Shown here: piece after piece, positions 35,801 to 44,646 of the stretch
Layout: each line of letters begins with the position of its first letter
Numbering within the stretch: position 1 is the first letter of the stretch
Source: Geomonas silvestris
GTDB taxonomy: Bacteria; Desulfobacterota; Desulfuromonadia; Geobacterales; Geobacteraceae
Reading direction: 5' to 3'
Length of the DNA stretch: 64,000 nt
Assembly: GCF_014193515.1 (NCBI RefSeq)
Contig: NZ_BLXX01000006.1
Location: forward strand, 112,930-176,929
Program-made: the position numbers and the translations under genes
Notes under the pieces: generated by a model
What the model saw: only the letters and a program-made list of their open reading frames with translations
Databases searched by the model: none
Told to the model about the DNA's origin: nothing

Positions 35801-37413
35801 ACTCGATCGAGGATCTGGCCCAGATCGTCGAGGAGCTGCGTACCGCGAACCCCACGGCCCGTATCTCCGTGAAGGTTCCGGCGGTGGCGGGGCTTGCCAC
35901 CATCGCGCTGGGGATCGTGAAGGCCGGCGCGGACATCATCACCATAAGCGGCTATGACGGCGGCACCGGGGCCGCGCGCAAGCACGCCGTTAAGTTCGTC
36001 GGGCTCCCCGCCGAGATCGGGGTGCGCGAGGCGCACCGGGCCCTCGTCGAGGCCGGCATGCGGCACCGGGTGGAGATCTGGGCGGACGGCGGGGCGCGGA
36101 CCGGGCGCGACGTGATAAAGCTCATGCTCCTGGGTGCCAACCGGGTCGGCTTCGGGACGCTCGCCATGGTGGTCATCGGCTGCACCACCTGCCGCGGCTG
36201 CCACCTGGGGACCTGCCACGTCGGGATCGCCACCCAGATCGAGACCCCCGAGGAAGCCGAACTGCGCGGCCTGAAGCGGTTCGTCCCCCGGGTGCTGGAA
36301 AACGGCGTCATCTACCAGACCACCTTCTTCCGGGCCATGGCACGCGAGATCCGGATACTCTCCGCGAAGCTCGGCTTCAGGCGCACCCAGGAACTGGTCG
36401 GTCGGGCCGACCTTTTGGAGCAGACCCGCGGGGCGGACCGCATGGACCTCTCCGACCTCCTCGCCCCGGCGCTTCCCGGCGACCCGCACCAGTTCGACAG
36501 CGAGGTGCGCATCATCCGCAAGCCGCTCAACTACTTAACCTCGCTCATTTCCGGCCTGGTCGCCGACGCCTTTGCCTCGGGCGAGGAACGGGTGCGCTAC
36601 GACGACGACTCCGCTAGCAGCTCGGACCGCGCCATCGGGACCCACCTGGCCGGGACCATGGTGCGCGGCTGGCGCGAGGGGCGCATGCCGGCCCACAGCC
36701 AGGCGCTGCTCCACTTCCACCACGACTCCATTCCCGGCAACGGTCTCGCCGCCTTCACGGTCCCGCAGATCGACATCCGGGTCGAGGGGGGCGCCCAGGA
36801 CGGCGTGGGGAAATCCGCACGCGGCGGGATGATCGTGATCCTCAAGGGAGAAAACCGCTTCGGGAACCGGGTAGGCGGCTCGGTGGGGAAAGGGCTCGCC
36901 TACGGGGCGACCGGCGGGACCTTCATCATCCAGGGGGACGCCGACAGCCGTGCCTGCGTGCGTCTCTCGGGAGCCGACGTCATCTTCGGCGGCCGGATCC
37001 GCGCCCGCGTCGACGACAGCCTCGGGAACCTGGCCGGGCGCGCCAACCTGAAGGGGTTCGCCTGCGAGTACATGACCGCCGGCCGGGTGGTGGTGCTTGG
37101 GGACCCCGGCCCGTGGCTTTGCTCCGGTATGACCGGAGGGGTGGTCTACTGCCACCTTGACCAGGAGATGGGGTTCGACCGCGATGCCTTGCGGCGGCGC
37201 CTGGCCCGTGGGGCCGGAGTGGAGATCCGCGACCTCGAGGAGGAGGACCTGGACCAGGTCGAGGAACTCCTGGCCCGTTACGAGCGCGAGCTCTACCACT
37301 CGCACCAGGAGGAAGAGGCCGACTGGCTGGCCCAGGTGGTCGCCCGGTTGCGCAGCCGGTTCGTGAAGATCGTCCCCGAGAAGTTCGCCATGATGCCCAG
37401 CAGCACCGAGTAA
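32887..37413 (+). CDS. gltB: Glutamate synthase large subunit (GltB-like)
   Basis: 1508 residues, the usual length of the large subunit, which makes two glutamates from glutamine and 2-oxoglutarate. The class II amidotransferase begins at C19 (ERDACAII), so an 18-residue propeptide is implied. HNGEINT and the GGSDSQDLN run follow. The FMN synthase domain shows STMGTHEIGGYGKYFASLGL, SAMSFGSQGE, GQGAKPGEGGHLPG, ISPSNNHDIYSIEDL and ISGYDGGTGAA. The 3Fe-4S cysteines are in CTTCRGCHLGTCHVGIATQ (about 1099-1110) with His replacing the usual Pro after the last Cys. The C-terminal GXGXG domain (about 1300-1420) is present. No gltD small subunit is adjacent, so it would use another electron donor or a distant GltD. 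The start has GGAG five bases upstream. Confidence 0.9.
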   Translation: MLRVDPDPSGLIPAERDACAIICHINKAGRPSHGNVQRTIDALVKMGHRAGEINGEGDGCGILTDLPRELWGEVLAGAGLAPELAQDPGFAVGHLLVERQALGEDPGLPARILAAVAEGGLTPLVDRPAPVRSEVLAARARCAEPVVWQVALNVPQAQQAGRDLFALQLELEARFPVQVASLSGDVTAYKVHGAPELLPRYYPELKRREFQSSVTIGHSRYSTNTLPTVLRAQPFALLGHNGEINTIARLREEARMLGIRLPLGGSDSQDLNRTLEGLIASYGFTLFEAMELVFPPVFSAMDRMEAELAGMYRWFRRFLSASAQGPAAIIARHGDQCVFSVDAMGLRPLWVGETEKELFASSELGVVPHEDILEDPKPLAPGEKIGVRLVAGEAPEVFQHQELRREILSRFRRRASLTAQAKSLVHGADLARSATEETRRPAGPELVRESLLSALAWKSTDLQNLAEMARNGQDPITSLGYDGPLASLSLSRQNLSDYFKEQVAVVTNPAIDQEREAEHFSTRVYLGPRPTLRGTQQRAVELALPLLLGGARKGLASSERQLAAAFGTCTLEALVEGFGRGKTRNIGCHIARGESLSAALERINEHATVAVCRGVTLLVLDDAQAFARGNSFLDPYLVVAVLHKALKETSAAGGASLRRQASIVLRSGALRNLHDLIFALGMGADALCPYLIWEQGSFEEHGKRNLLGVLKSGLEKVISTMGTHEIGGYGKYFASLGLSPDLAEIFETPNFCGSGRGGLNLERLEAENLSRSVQARSREAVAVPVQFRLYPRIWKMVGQVAKMEESYADLSRLIQRLESEHPLAIRHLVDLRYQVELSVDPDEVDTRVGNHDLPILFSAMSFGSQGETPFRIYAEAARRLNIICMNGEGGEIADLLGKYRANRGQQIASGRFGVSMEFLNSADVLEIKVGQGAKPGEGGHLPGFKVTAKIAQARNATPGVSLISPSNNHDIYSIEDLAQIVEELRTANPTARISVKVPAVAGLATIALGIVKAGADIITISGYDGGTGAARKHAVKFVGLPAEIGVREAHRALVEAGMRHRVEIWADGGARTGRDVIKLMLLGANRVGFGTLAMVVIGCTTCRGCHLGTCHVGIATQIETPEEAELRGLKRFVPRVLENGVIYQTTFFRAMAREIRILSAKLGFRRTQELVGRADLLEQTRGADRMDLSDLLAPALPGDPHQFDSEVRIIRKPLNYLTSLISGLVADAFASGEERVRYDDDSASSSDRAIGTHLAGTMVRGWREGRMPAHSQALLHFHHDSIPGNGLAAFTVPQIDIRVEGGAQDGVGKSARGGMIVILKGENRFGNRVGGSVGKGLAYGATGGTFIIQGDADSRACVRLSGADVIFGGRIRARVDDSLGNLAGRANLKGFACEYMTAGRVVVLGDPGPWLCSGMTGGVVYCHLDQEMGFDRDALRRRLARGAGVEIRDLEEEDLDQVEELLARYERELYHSHQEEEADWLAQVVARLRSRFVKIVPEKFAMMPSSTE

Positions 37414-37450
37414 CGCCGGGGTTTCCGGCAGGGATACACCAGGGGGTTCC

Positions 37451-38797
37451 ATGGATCAGCCCTTGTGCCTCATAGTGATGCCGTTTGGCAGGAGAAAGGA
37501 CGCCACCGGGCGCTCCGTCGACTTCGACGCGGTGTACGAGCGCCTGGTCGTCCCGGCGGTACGTGCCGCAGGTCTCGAGCCGGTGCGCGCCGAAGATGCC
37601 CGCTCGGGCGGGGTCTTGCAGGGACACAGCTACCAGCGGATCATGCACTGCGACTACCTGGTCGCCGACCTCACCACCGCCAACGCCTCGGTCTACTACC
37701 AGGTCGGGGTGCGCCACGCGGTGCGTCCTCACGCGACGGTGCTGATCCTCGCCGCGAAGAGCGCCCAGATCCCCTTCGACCCGGACCGGCTCCAGGGGGT
37801 GCGCTACCGGGTCTCCGCCCAGGGGCTCCCGGAACACGAGGCGCGCTACCGGGCCCTTTTGACCGAGAGACTGGTGGCCTCGCGCCAGGGGCCGCCGGAC
37901 AGCCCGCTCTTCCAGACCGTCCCTGACCACCCGGCGCTGGCCGGTACCCCTCCTGCAGACCTGAGGGACAACCTGCAGCGTAGTGTGGAATTGAGGCAGC
38001 GGCTGGCGCAGGCCCGCTGCCAGGGGGGTGAGGCGGTTCGCGAGGTGGAGCGGCAGCTCGGGGATCTGGCACGTTGCGAGTCAGGGGTGGTGATGGAGCT
38101 TTTTCTCTCCTACCGGGCGGTCAATTGGTGGAACGAGATGATCGATCTCTCCAAGCGGATGCCGCCGGACCTCGCGGCGACCGTGCTGGTGCAAGAACAG
38201 CTGGGGCTTGCCTTAAGCCGCTCCGGCCGTGGGGAGGAGGCGGAGAACGTGCTGCGCGACCTCATCTACCGGCGCGGCGCCTGCAGCGAAACCTACGGGA
38301 TCCTGGGGCGGGTCCTCAAGGACCGCTGGGAGGCGGCCTTAAACGATGGAGAGAAAAAGGGGACCAAGGACCTCCTGGACCGCGCCATCGACGCCTACCT
38401 GAAGGGGTTCGAGGCCGACTGGCGCGACGCCTATCCCGGGGTGAACGCGGTCACTCTGATGGAGTTGAAGGAGCCGCCCGATCCTCGGCGCCGCGAGATC
38501 CTCCCCGTGGTCTTCTATGCGGTCGAACAGCGCATCCGCTCCGGCGCCGCCGACTACTGGGACTACTCGACGCTGCTGGAACTGGCAGTGCTGGGGCGCG
38601 ACGAGGCGAAGGGGATCGACGCCCTGGGGCGGACCCTTGCCTGGGTGCGCGCGGCGTGGGAGCCGAAGACCACCGCCAGAAACCTGAGGCTCATCCGGGA
38701 GGCGCGCCAGCGTCGCGAGGCGGAAATCCCGCCCTGGTCCGAACGGGCCGAGGCGGAACTTCTCAAGGCGGCGGAGCGGGGGACCGCGCGCCCCTGA
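37451..38797 (+). CDS. Deoxyribosyltransferase/TIR-like domain fused to DUF4071 (TPR-like) protein
   Basis: 448 residues. The N-terminal 150 residues have a nucleoside deoxyribosyltransferase-like fold: IVMPFGRR near the start, then DYLVADLTTANASVYYQVGVRHAV. In active relatives the latter motif reads N-x-x-V-x-Y-E-x-G, with the Glu as nucleophile; here it is Gln (Q84), so NAD-cleaving or transferase activity is doubtful. Residues about 200-440 are alpha-helical and match the DUF4071/MAP3K TRAF-binding TPR-like family. Such fusions occur in bacterial conflict-type systems (family knowledge), but no accompanying toxin, nuclease or STAND gene is seen here. It begins 38 bases after gltB with AGGGGG upstream. 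Confidence 0.65.
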   Translation: MDQPLCLIVMPFGRRKDATGRSVDFDAVYERLVVPAVRAAGLEPVRAEDARSGGVLQGHSYQRIMHCDYLVADLTTANASVYYQVGVRHAVRPHATVLILAAKSAQIPFDPDRLQGVRYRVSAQGLPEHEARYRALLTERLVASRQGPPDSPLFQTVPDHPALAGTPPADLRDNLQRSVELRQRLAQARCQGGEAVREVERQLGDLARCESGVVMELFLSYRAVNWWNEMIDLSKRMPPDLAATVLVQEQLGLALSRSGRGEEAENVLRDLIYRRGACSETYGILGRVLKDRWEAALNDGEKKGTKDLLDRAIDAYLKGFEADWRDAYPGVNAVTLMELKEPPDPRRREILPVVFYAVEQRIRSGAADYWDYSTLLELAVLGRDEAKGIDALGRTLAWVRAAWEPKTTARNLRLIREARQRREAEIPPWSERAEAELLKAAERGTARP

Positions 38798-38928
38798 TCC
38801 GCGGCAGCACGGTTCCGATACAAAGAGCAGCTGCGCTTCAAGGAACGCCTCGCTCTACCCGATACAACCCATGGATACTCCACCCTCCCTGCCCGGTGCG
38901 CGGGGGGGATGTTCATTAAACATTGACC

Positions 38929-38957
38929 TTGACATGCACGTTAAGGATACCTATTCT
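38929..38957 (+). promoter_or_regulatory. Promoter with overlapping 16-bp palindromic operator, beta-oxidation operon
   Basis: TTGACA (38929-38934), 17-base spacer, TATTCT (38952-38957). The -35 box is part of the palindrome TTGACATGCACGTTAA (38929-38944). The same arrangement occurs at 50629-50657. A second inverted repeat GGACAC-AGAC-GTGTCC (38958-38973) covers the expected transcription start. Repressor occupancy of the -35 box is the likely mode. Confidence 0.7.
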
Positions 38958-39001
38958 GGACACAGACGTGTCCTCGTGCCGGTTTCACCATGGGTGCTCG
39001 T

Positions 39002-40807
39002 ATGGACCAGATTCCCTACCAATCACTTCCCGATGTGCTGCGCAGGCATGCAGCCGAGCTGGGGACCCGACCCGCGATCAAGTTCCGCAAGCAGGGAAGC
39101 TTCGTCGTCCTGAACTACGCCCAGTACTACGACCGTGCCCTCATGGTCACCCGCGGTCTTCGCAAGCTGGGGATCGAGCCCGGCGACCGGGTCGCGATCC
39201 TCTCCGAGAACCGTGCCGGCTGGATCATCGCCGACATGGGGATCCTGAGTGCCGGCGCCGTCACCGTCCCGATCTACCCCACCAACACCCCCGAGCAGGT
39301 AACCTACGCGCTCACCCACTCGGAGGCGCGCATCGTCTTCGTCTCGAACCGCTCCCAGTACCGCAAGCTTTTGAAGTACCACGACGCCTTGCCCCAGCTG
39401 AAGCTGGTGGTCTCCTTCGAGCGCTTCCTCGGCGAGCCGGGGCTTCCGGTCACCACCTTCTACCAGCTCTCCGAGATAGACGACCCCATCCTCGACGACG
39501 AGCGCCGCGAGATCGAGGGGGTCATCGACGGCATCAACCCCGATAAGCTGGCCACCATCATCTACACCTCGGGGACCACCGGCATCCCCAAGGGGGCGAT
39601 GCTCAGCCACGGCAACCTCCTTTTCGACGCCTGGTACACCATCAAAAAGGCCGGGGTGCTGGGGGACCGCGAGGTGCTCCTGAGCTTTCTCCCCTTAAGC
39701 CACGTGCTGGAGCGTACCGTGGGCTACTACCTGCCGGTCCTTAAGGGGGGGCTCATCGCCTTCGCCGAGAGCTTCGAGAAGATCGCCGAAAACATGGTGG
39801 AGGTGAAACCCTCCCTCATCGTCAGCGTGCCGCGCCTCTTCGAGAAGATCTATTCGCGTATCTTCGAGAGCGTGCACCAGCTTTCCCTGTTCAAGCGGAC
39901 CATGTTCCGGCGCGCCCTCAGCATCGGCAGGCGCTACATCTACGCGCGCTACATCGAGCACCGGGTCGGGCTTTTGCTTCAGGCCCAGTACCTGCTCGCG
40001 GACCGGATCATCTTCACCAAGCTGCGCCAGCGCTTCGGCGGCAACCTGAAGCTCTGCTGCTGCGGCGGGGCACCTTTGGACAAGGAGATCAACGAGTTCT
40101 TCTGGATTATCGGGATCCCGATCATAGAGGGGTATGGGCTCACCGAGACCAGCCCGGTCATCTGCATCAACACCTTCCAGCAGCTGCGCTTTGGCTCCGT
40201 GGGGACTGCCTTGGAACAGACCGAGATTGGGATCGCCCTGGACGGCGAGGTGCTGGTGCGCGGCCCCCAGGTGATGCAGGAGTACTACAAGGACCCGGAA
40301 GCATCCCGCGAGGCTTTCGAGGACGGCTGGTTCAAGACCGGTGACATAGGCTACCTCGAGAACGGTTTCCTGTTCATCACGGACCGAAAGAAAGAGCTGA
40401 TCATCACCGCCGGCGGGAAGAACATCGCGCCCCAGCCCATCGAGAACCTGCTGAAGCGCGACAAGTACATCTCCCAGGCCATCGTCTTCGGGGACCGCAA
40501 GCCGTACCTTACCGCGCTTTTGGTCCCGACGCTCGAGCGCCTGATCGAGTTCGCCCTGGAAAACAAGATCAACTACAACGACGTGGCCGACCTGGTGGTG
40601 CACGAACCGGTGCGCAAACTCTACGAACAGCGGGTCGCTGCGGCGAACGAGAGCCTGGCCCACTACGAAACCATCAAGAAATTCCAGTTGCTGCCGCGCG
40701 ATTTCAGCGTCGAGGCCGGAGAACTGACCCCCACCTTGAAGCTGAAACGCAAGGTGATCGCCGAGGCCTACCACGACAAGATCGAGGAGATGTACGCGGA
40801 GCATTGA
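39002..40807 (+). CDS. Long-chain fatty acid-CoA ligase (AMP-forming)
   Basis: About 601 residues, AMP-dependent synthetase of the FadD15/long-chain ligase group. P-loop motif IIYTSGTTGIPKGAMLSH, A5-like GYGLTETSPVI, and A8 region GWFKTGDIGYLENGFLFITDRKKELIITAGGKNIAPQPIE with the conserved Asp, Arg and Lys. It activates fatty acids to acyl-CoA, the entry step of the pathway encoded downstream. The ATG at 39002 is preferred because MDQIPYQSLPDVLRRHA begins like the family; an in-frame ATG at 38990 lies four codons upstream and neither has a strong ribosome site. It is the first gene of an operon under the palindromic promoter at 38929. Confidence 0.92.
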   Translation: MDQIPYQSLPDVLRRHAAELGTRPAIKFRKQGSFVVLNYAQYYDRALMVTRGLRKLGIEPGDRVAILSENRAGWIIADMGILSAGAVTVPIYPTNTPEQVTYALTHSEARIVFVSNRSQYRKLLKYHDALPQLKLVVSFERFLGEPGLPVTTFYQLSEIDDPILDDERREIEGVIDGINPDKLATIIYTSGTTGIPKGAMLSHGNLLFDAWYTIKKAGVLGDREVLLSFLPLSHVLERTVGYYLPVLKGGLIAFAESFEKIAENMVEVKPSLIVSVPRLFEKIYSRIFESVHQLSLFKRTMFRRALSIGRRYIYARYIEHRVGLLLQAQYLLADRIIFTKLRQRFGGNLKLCCCGGAPLDKEINEFFWIIGIPIIEGYGLTETSPVICINTFQQLRFGSVGTALEQTEIGIALDGEVLVRGPQVMQEYYKDPEASREAFEDGWFKTGDIGYLENGFLFITDRKKELIITAGGKNIAPQPIENLLKRDKYISQAIVFGDRKPYLTALLVPTLERLIEFALENKINYNDVADLVVHEPVRKLYEQRVAAANESLAHYETIKKFQLLPRDFSVEAGELTPTLKLKRKVIAEAYHDKIEEMYAEH

Positions 40808-40837
40808 AACCGCGGCCCGTGCCGCTTGGGGGATTAC

Positions 40838-43225
40838 ATGAGACAGATCAACAAGGTAGCAGTGTTGGGGGCCGGCGTCATGGGGGCGACCATCGCCGCC
40901 CATCTGGCCAATGCCGGTATAGGGGTGCTGTTGCTCGATATCGTCCCCGGTCAGCCGAACGACGCGGAGCAGGCCAGGGGGCTCGGGCTTTCCGACCGGG
41001 CGGTGCGCGACCGGCTGGCGGTCCAGGCGATCGCGGGTTTGGGTTCGCTCAAGCCGGCCCCGCTCTACCTTCCCGACTATGCCGCCAACCTCGAAGCGGG
41101 CAACCTCGAGGACGACCTGACGCGGCTTGGGGAGTGCGACTGGGTGATCGAGGTGGTGCTGGAGAACCTGGAGGTGAAAAAGCGCCTCTTCGCCGAGAAG
41201 GTGGTCCCGAACCTCAAGGAAGGGAGCATCCTCAGCAGCAACACGAGCGGCCTTTCCGTGAACGCCCTGGCCGAGGTGCTTCCCGACGCGGTGCGCCGCA
41301 ACTTCCTGGTGACCCATTTCTTCAACCCTCCGCGCTACATGCGGCTCATGGAGATGGTCCCCTGCCGGGAGACCGATCCCGCGGTGACCGCGTTCATGGC
41401 AGGGTTCCTGGCCAAGAAGCTGGGGAAGGGTGTGGTCTACGCGAAGGACACCCCGAACTTCATCGCCAACCGGATCGGCACCTACGCGGGCGCCATCACC
41501 GGGAAGCATATGGAGGAGATGGGGCTCACCGTCGAGGAGGTGGACGCCATCACCGGTCCCGCCCTGGGGCGCCCCAAGACCGCGACCTTTGCCCTTTGGG
41601 ACCTGGTGGGGATCGACACCGTGGCCCGGGTGCTCGATAACAGCTACGAGGCGCTTCCGGACGACGACGAACGCGAGGTGTTCCGGGCGCCGGAGAGCAT
41701 CGAGAAGATGGTCGCCGCCGGGCTTACCGGGAAGAAGGCCAAGCGGGGTTTCTACAAGCGGGAGACCGTGAACGGCGAGAGCGTCAAGTTCTACTACGAC
41801 TACCGCAGCGCAAGCTACCAGCAGGCGACCTCGCCCAAGTTCGCCTCGGTACAGGCAACCAAGCAGATCGACGACCCGGCGCAGCGCATCCGGACCCTGC
41901 TCGAGGGGGGCGACCAGGCGGCCCAGTTCGCCTGGAAGACCCTGCGCGACACCCTGATCTACACGGCCAAGCGGATCCCCGAGATCGCCGACGACGTGGT
42001 CAACGTCGACAACGCCATGAAGTGGGGCTACAACTGGGAGCTCGGTCCGTTCGAGATCCTGGATGCCATCGGTGTGGCGGTCTTCGTGGCACGCGCCGCA
42101 GCCGACGGGGTGGCGGTTCCCGAACTGTTGCAGGGGGTTGAGCGCTTCTACCGGCGCGAGGCTGGCAAAGAGTACTTCTACGACGTGGCGAGCAAAACGT
42201 TCCGCGAGATCGAGCGCCCGGCTTCCAGCGTCTCGCTCACCCTCTTGAAGGACGCCGGCCGCGTCATAGAGAAAAACAGCGCAGCCTCGCTCATCGACCT
42301 TGAAGACGGGGTCTTCTGCCTCGAGTTCCACTCGAAGATGAACACCATCGGCGGCGACACGCTCTCCCTGATCCAGAAGAGCATCCGGCGCACCGAACAG
42401 GACGGGGTGGGGCTGGTGATCGCCAACCAGGGGGGGATGTTCTCCGCAGGCGCGAACCTGATGCTCCTCTCCATGGGGATCGCCGAAGCTGCCTTCGACG
42501 AGATCGCCCTCCTGGTGAAGAGCTTCCAGAAGGCGATGATGGCCATCAAGTACGCCCGGATCCCCGTGGTCGCCGCCCCGCACAACCTGGTCATGGGAGG
42601 GGGGTGCGAAACCTGCCTGCATTCCGACGCCATCGTCGCGCAGGCCGAGACCTACATGGGGCTCGTGGAGATCGGGGTGGGGATCCTCCCCGCCGGTGGA
42701 GGGACCAAGGAGATGGCCCTGCGCGCCATCAAGCTCGCTGACGAGTACGAGACCGACGTGACGCCGTTTCTTTTGAAAAACTACCGCAACATCGCCATGG
42801 GGAAGGTGAGCGCATCAGCCGCCGAACTCTACGGTATGGGGTTCCTGCGCCACGGTGACGGCATCACCCTCGACCCCGACAAGCGGATCCACGACGCGAA
42901 GTTGAAGGTGCTGGCGCTCGCCGCCACCTACCGCCCGAGCCGCCCGGTCACCGGAGTCAAGGCGCCGGGGCGCAGTATCGCCGCCAGCATCAAGACCCAG
43001 CTTTGGAACCTGAAAGAAGGCGGCTTCATCTCCGAATACGACAAGTACCTCGCTTCGGGGATTGCCGATGTGATCACCGGCGGCGACGTCCCTGGCGGCA
43101 CCCTGATCAGCGAAGAGTACCTGCTTGACCTGGAACGCGAGATGTTCCTCAAGTTCTGCGGCCAGAAGAAAACTGCCGAGAGGATCCAGCACATGCTGAA
43201 GAAGGGGAGGGCGCTGCGCAATTAA
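40838..43225 (+). CDS. Bifunctional 3-hydroxyacyl-CoA dehydrogenase/enoyl-CoA hydratase
   Basis: 795 residues. The dehydrogenase half is N-terminal: NAD-binding KVAVLGAGVMGATIAAHLAN, SSNTSGLSVNALAEV, and the active-site His in VTHFFNPPRYMRLMEMV. The hydratase half is C-terminal: oxyanion region QGGMFSAGANLML, PHNLVMGGGCETCLHSDA and MGLVEIGVGILPAGGGTKEM, with both catalytic glutamates kept. Domain order is the reverse of Escherichia FadB/FadJ and is the type usual in anaerobic fatty-acid degraders. The ATG at 40838 has GGGGGA upstream; an in-frame TTG at 40826 is less likely. It follows the ligase by 30 bases. Confidence 0.93.
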   Translation: MRQINKVAVLGAGVMGATIAAHLANAGIGVLLLDIVPGQPNDAEQARGLGLSDRAVRDRLAVQAIAGLGSLKPAPLYLPDYAANLEAGNLEDDLTRLGECDWVIEVVLENLEVKKRLFAEKVVPNLKEGSILSSNTSGLSVNALAEVLPDAVRRNFLVTHFFNPPRYMRLMEMVPCRETDPAVTAFMAGFLAKKLGKGVVYAKDTPNFIANRIGTYAGAITGKHMEEMGLTVEEVDAITGPALGRPKTATFALWDLVGIDTVARVLDNSYEALPDDDEREVFRAPESIEKMVAAGLTGKKAKRGFYKRETVNGESVKFYYDYRSASYQQATSPKFASVQATKQIDDPAQRIRTLLEGGDQAAQFAWKTLRDTLIYTAKRIPEIADDVVNVDNAMKWGYNWELGPFEILDAIGVAVFVARAAADGVAVPELLQGVERFYRREAGKEYFYDVASKTFREIERPASSVSLTLLKDAGRVIEKNSAASLIDLEDGVFCLEFHSKMNTIGGDTLSLIQKSIRRTEQDGVGLVIANQGGMFSAGANLMLLSMGIAEAAFDEIALLVKSFQKAMMAIKYARIPVVAAPHNLVMGGGCETCLHSDAIVAQAETYMGLVEIGVGILPAGGGTKEMALRAIKLADEYETDVTPFLLKNYRNIAMGKVSASAAELYGMGFLRHGDGITLDPDKRIHDAKLKVLALAATYRPSRPVTGVKAPGRSIAASIKTQLWNLKEGGFISEYDKYLASGIADVITGGDVPGGTLISEEYLLDLEREMFLKFCGQKKTAERIQHMLKKGRALRN

Positions 43226-43227
43226 CC

Positions 43228-43262
43228 GATGGACAATTGACAGTGGAGAATTGACAATGATG
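43228..43262. repeat. Short imperfect repeats of a TTGACAAT-like unit
   Basis: GGACAATTGACAGTGGAGAATTGACAATG contains three imperfect copies of an AATTGACA-like heptamer/octamer; another TTGACAATG is at 44619-44627 before the acyl-CoA dehydrogenase gene. Such units form short dispersed tandem repeats in many bacterial genomes. Their TTGACA core could mimic a -35 box. Confidence 0.35.
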
Positions 43263-43384
43263 TGTCGGCTGAAGGGGTACTTGATCTGTACGTGATCTCG
43301 GTATGATCAATCCCCGCGCCACTGGACTCGCTGCACCGCAAAGAGCGACGCTGCGTGTCCCACGCTGTACTACCGGAGGAAGTC

Positions 43385-44560
<1,176 letters not shown>

Positions 44561-44646
44561 CGGTTGTATCGGTTCATGCCATGAAAGTGGGGATTGCCGC
44601 CCGAAGGGGCTCATGCAGTTGACAATGAAAATTCGCGAGGTGTGTC

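Noticed and set aside
33697..36489. Reading frame of 930 codons on the minus strand
   Set aside because: Antisense to gltB; no domain recognised and no ribosome site.
39695..42622. Reading frame of 975 codons on the minus strand
   Set aside because: Antisense to the acyl-CoA ligase and the bifunctional beta-oxidation enzyme, both with full active-site motifs; its composition (His, Asp, Val, Gly repeats) is that of a mirror frame.
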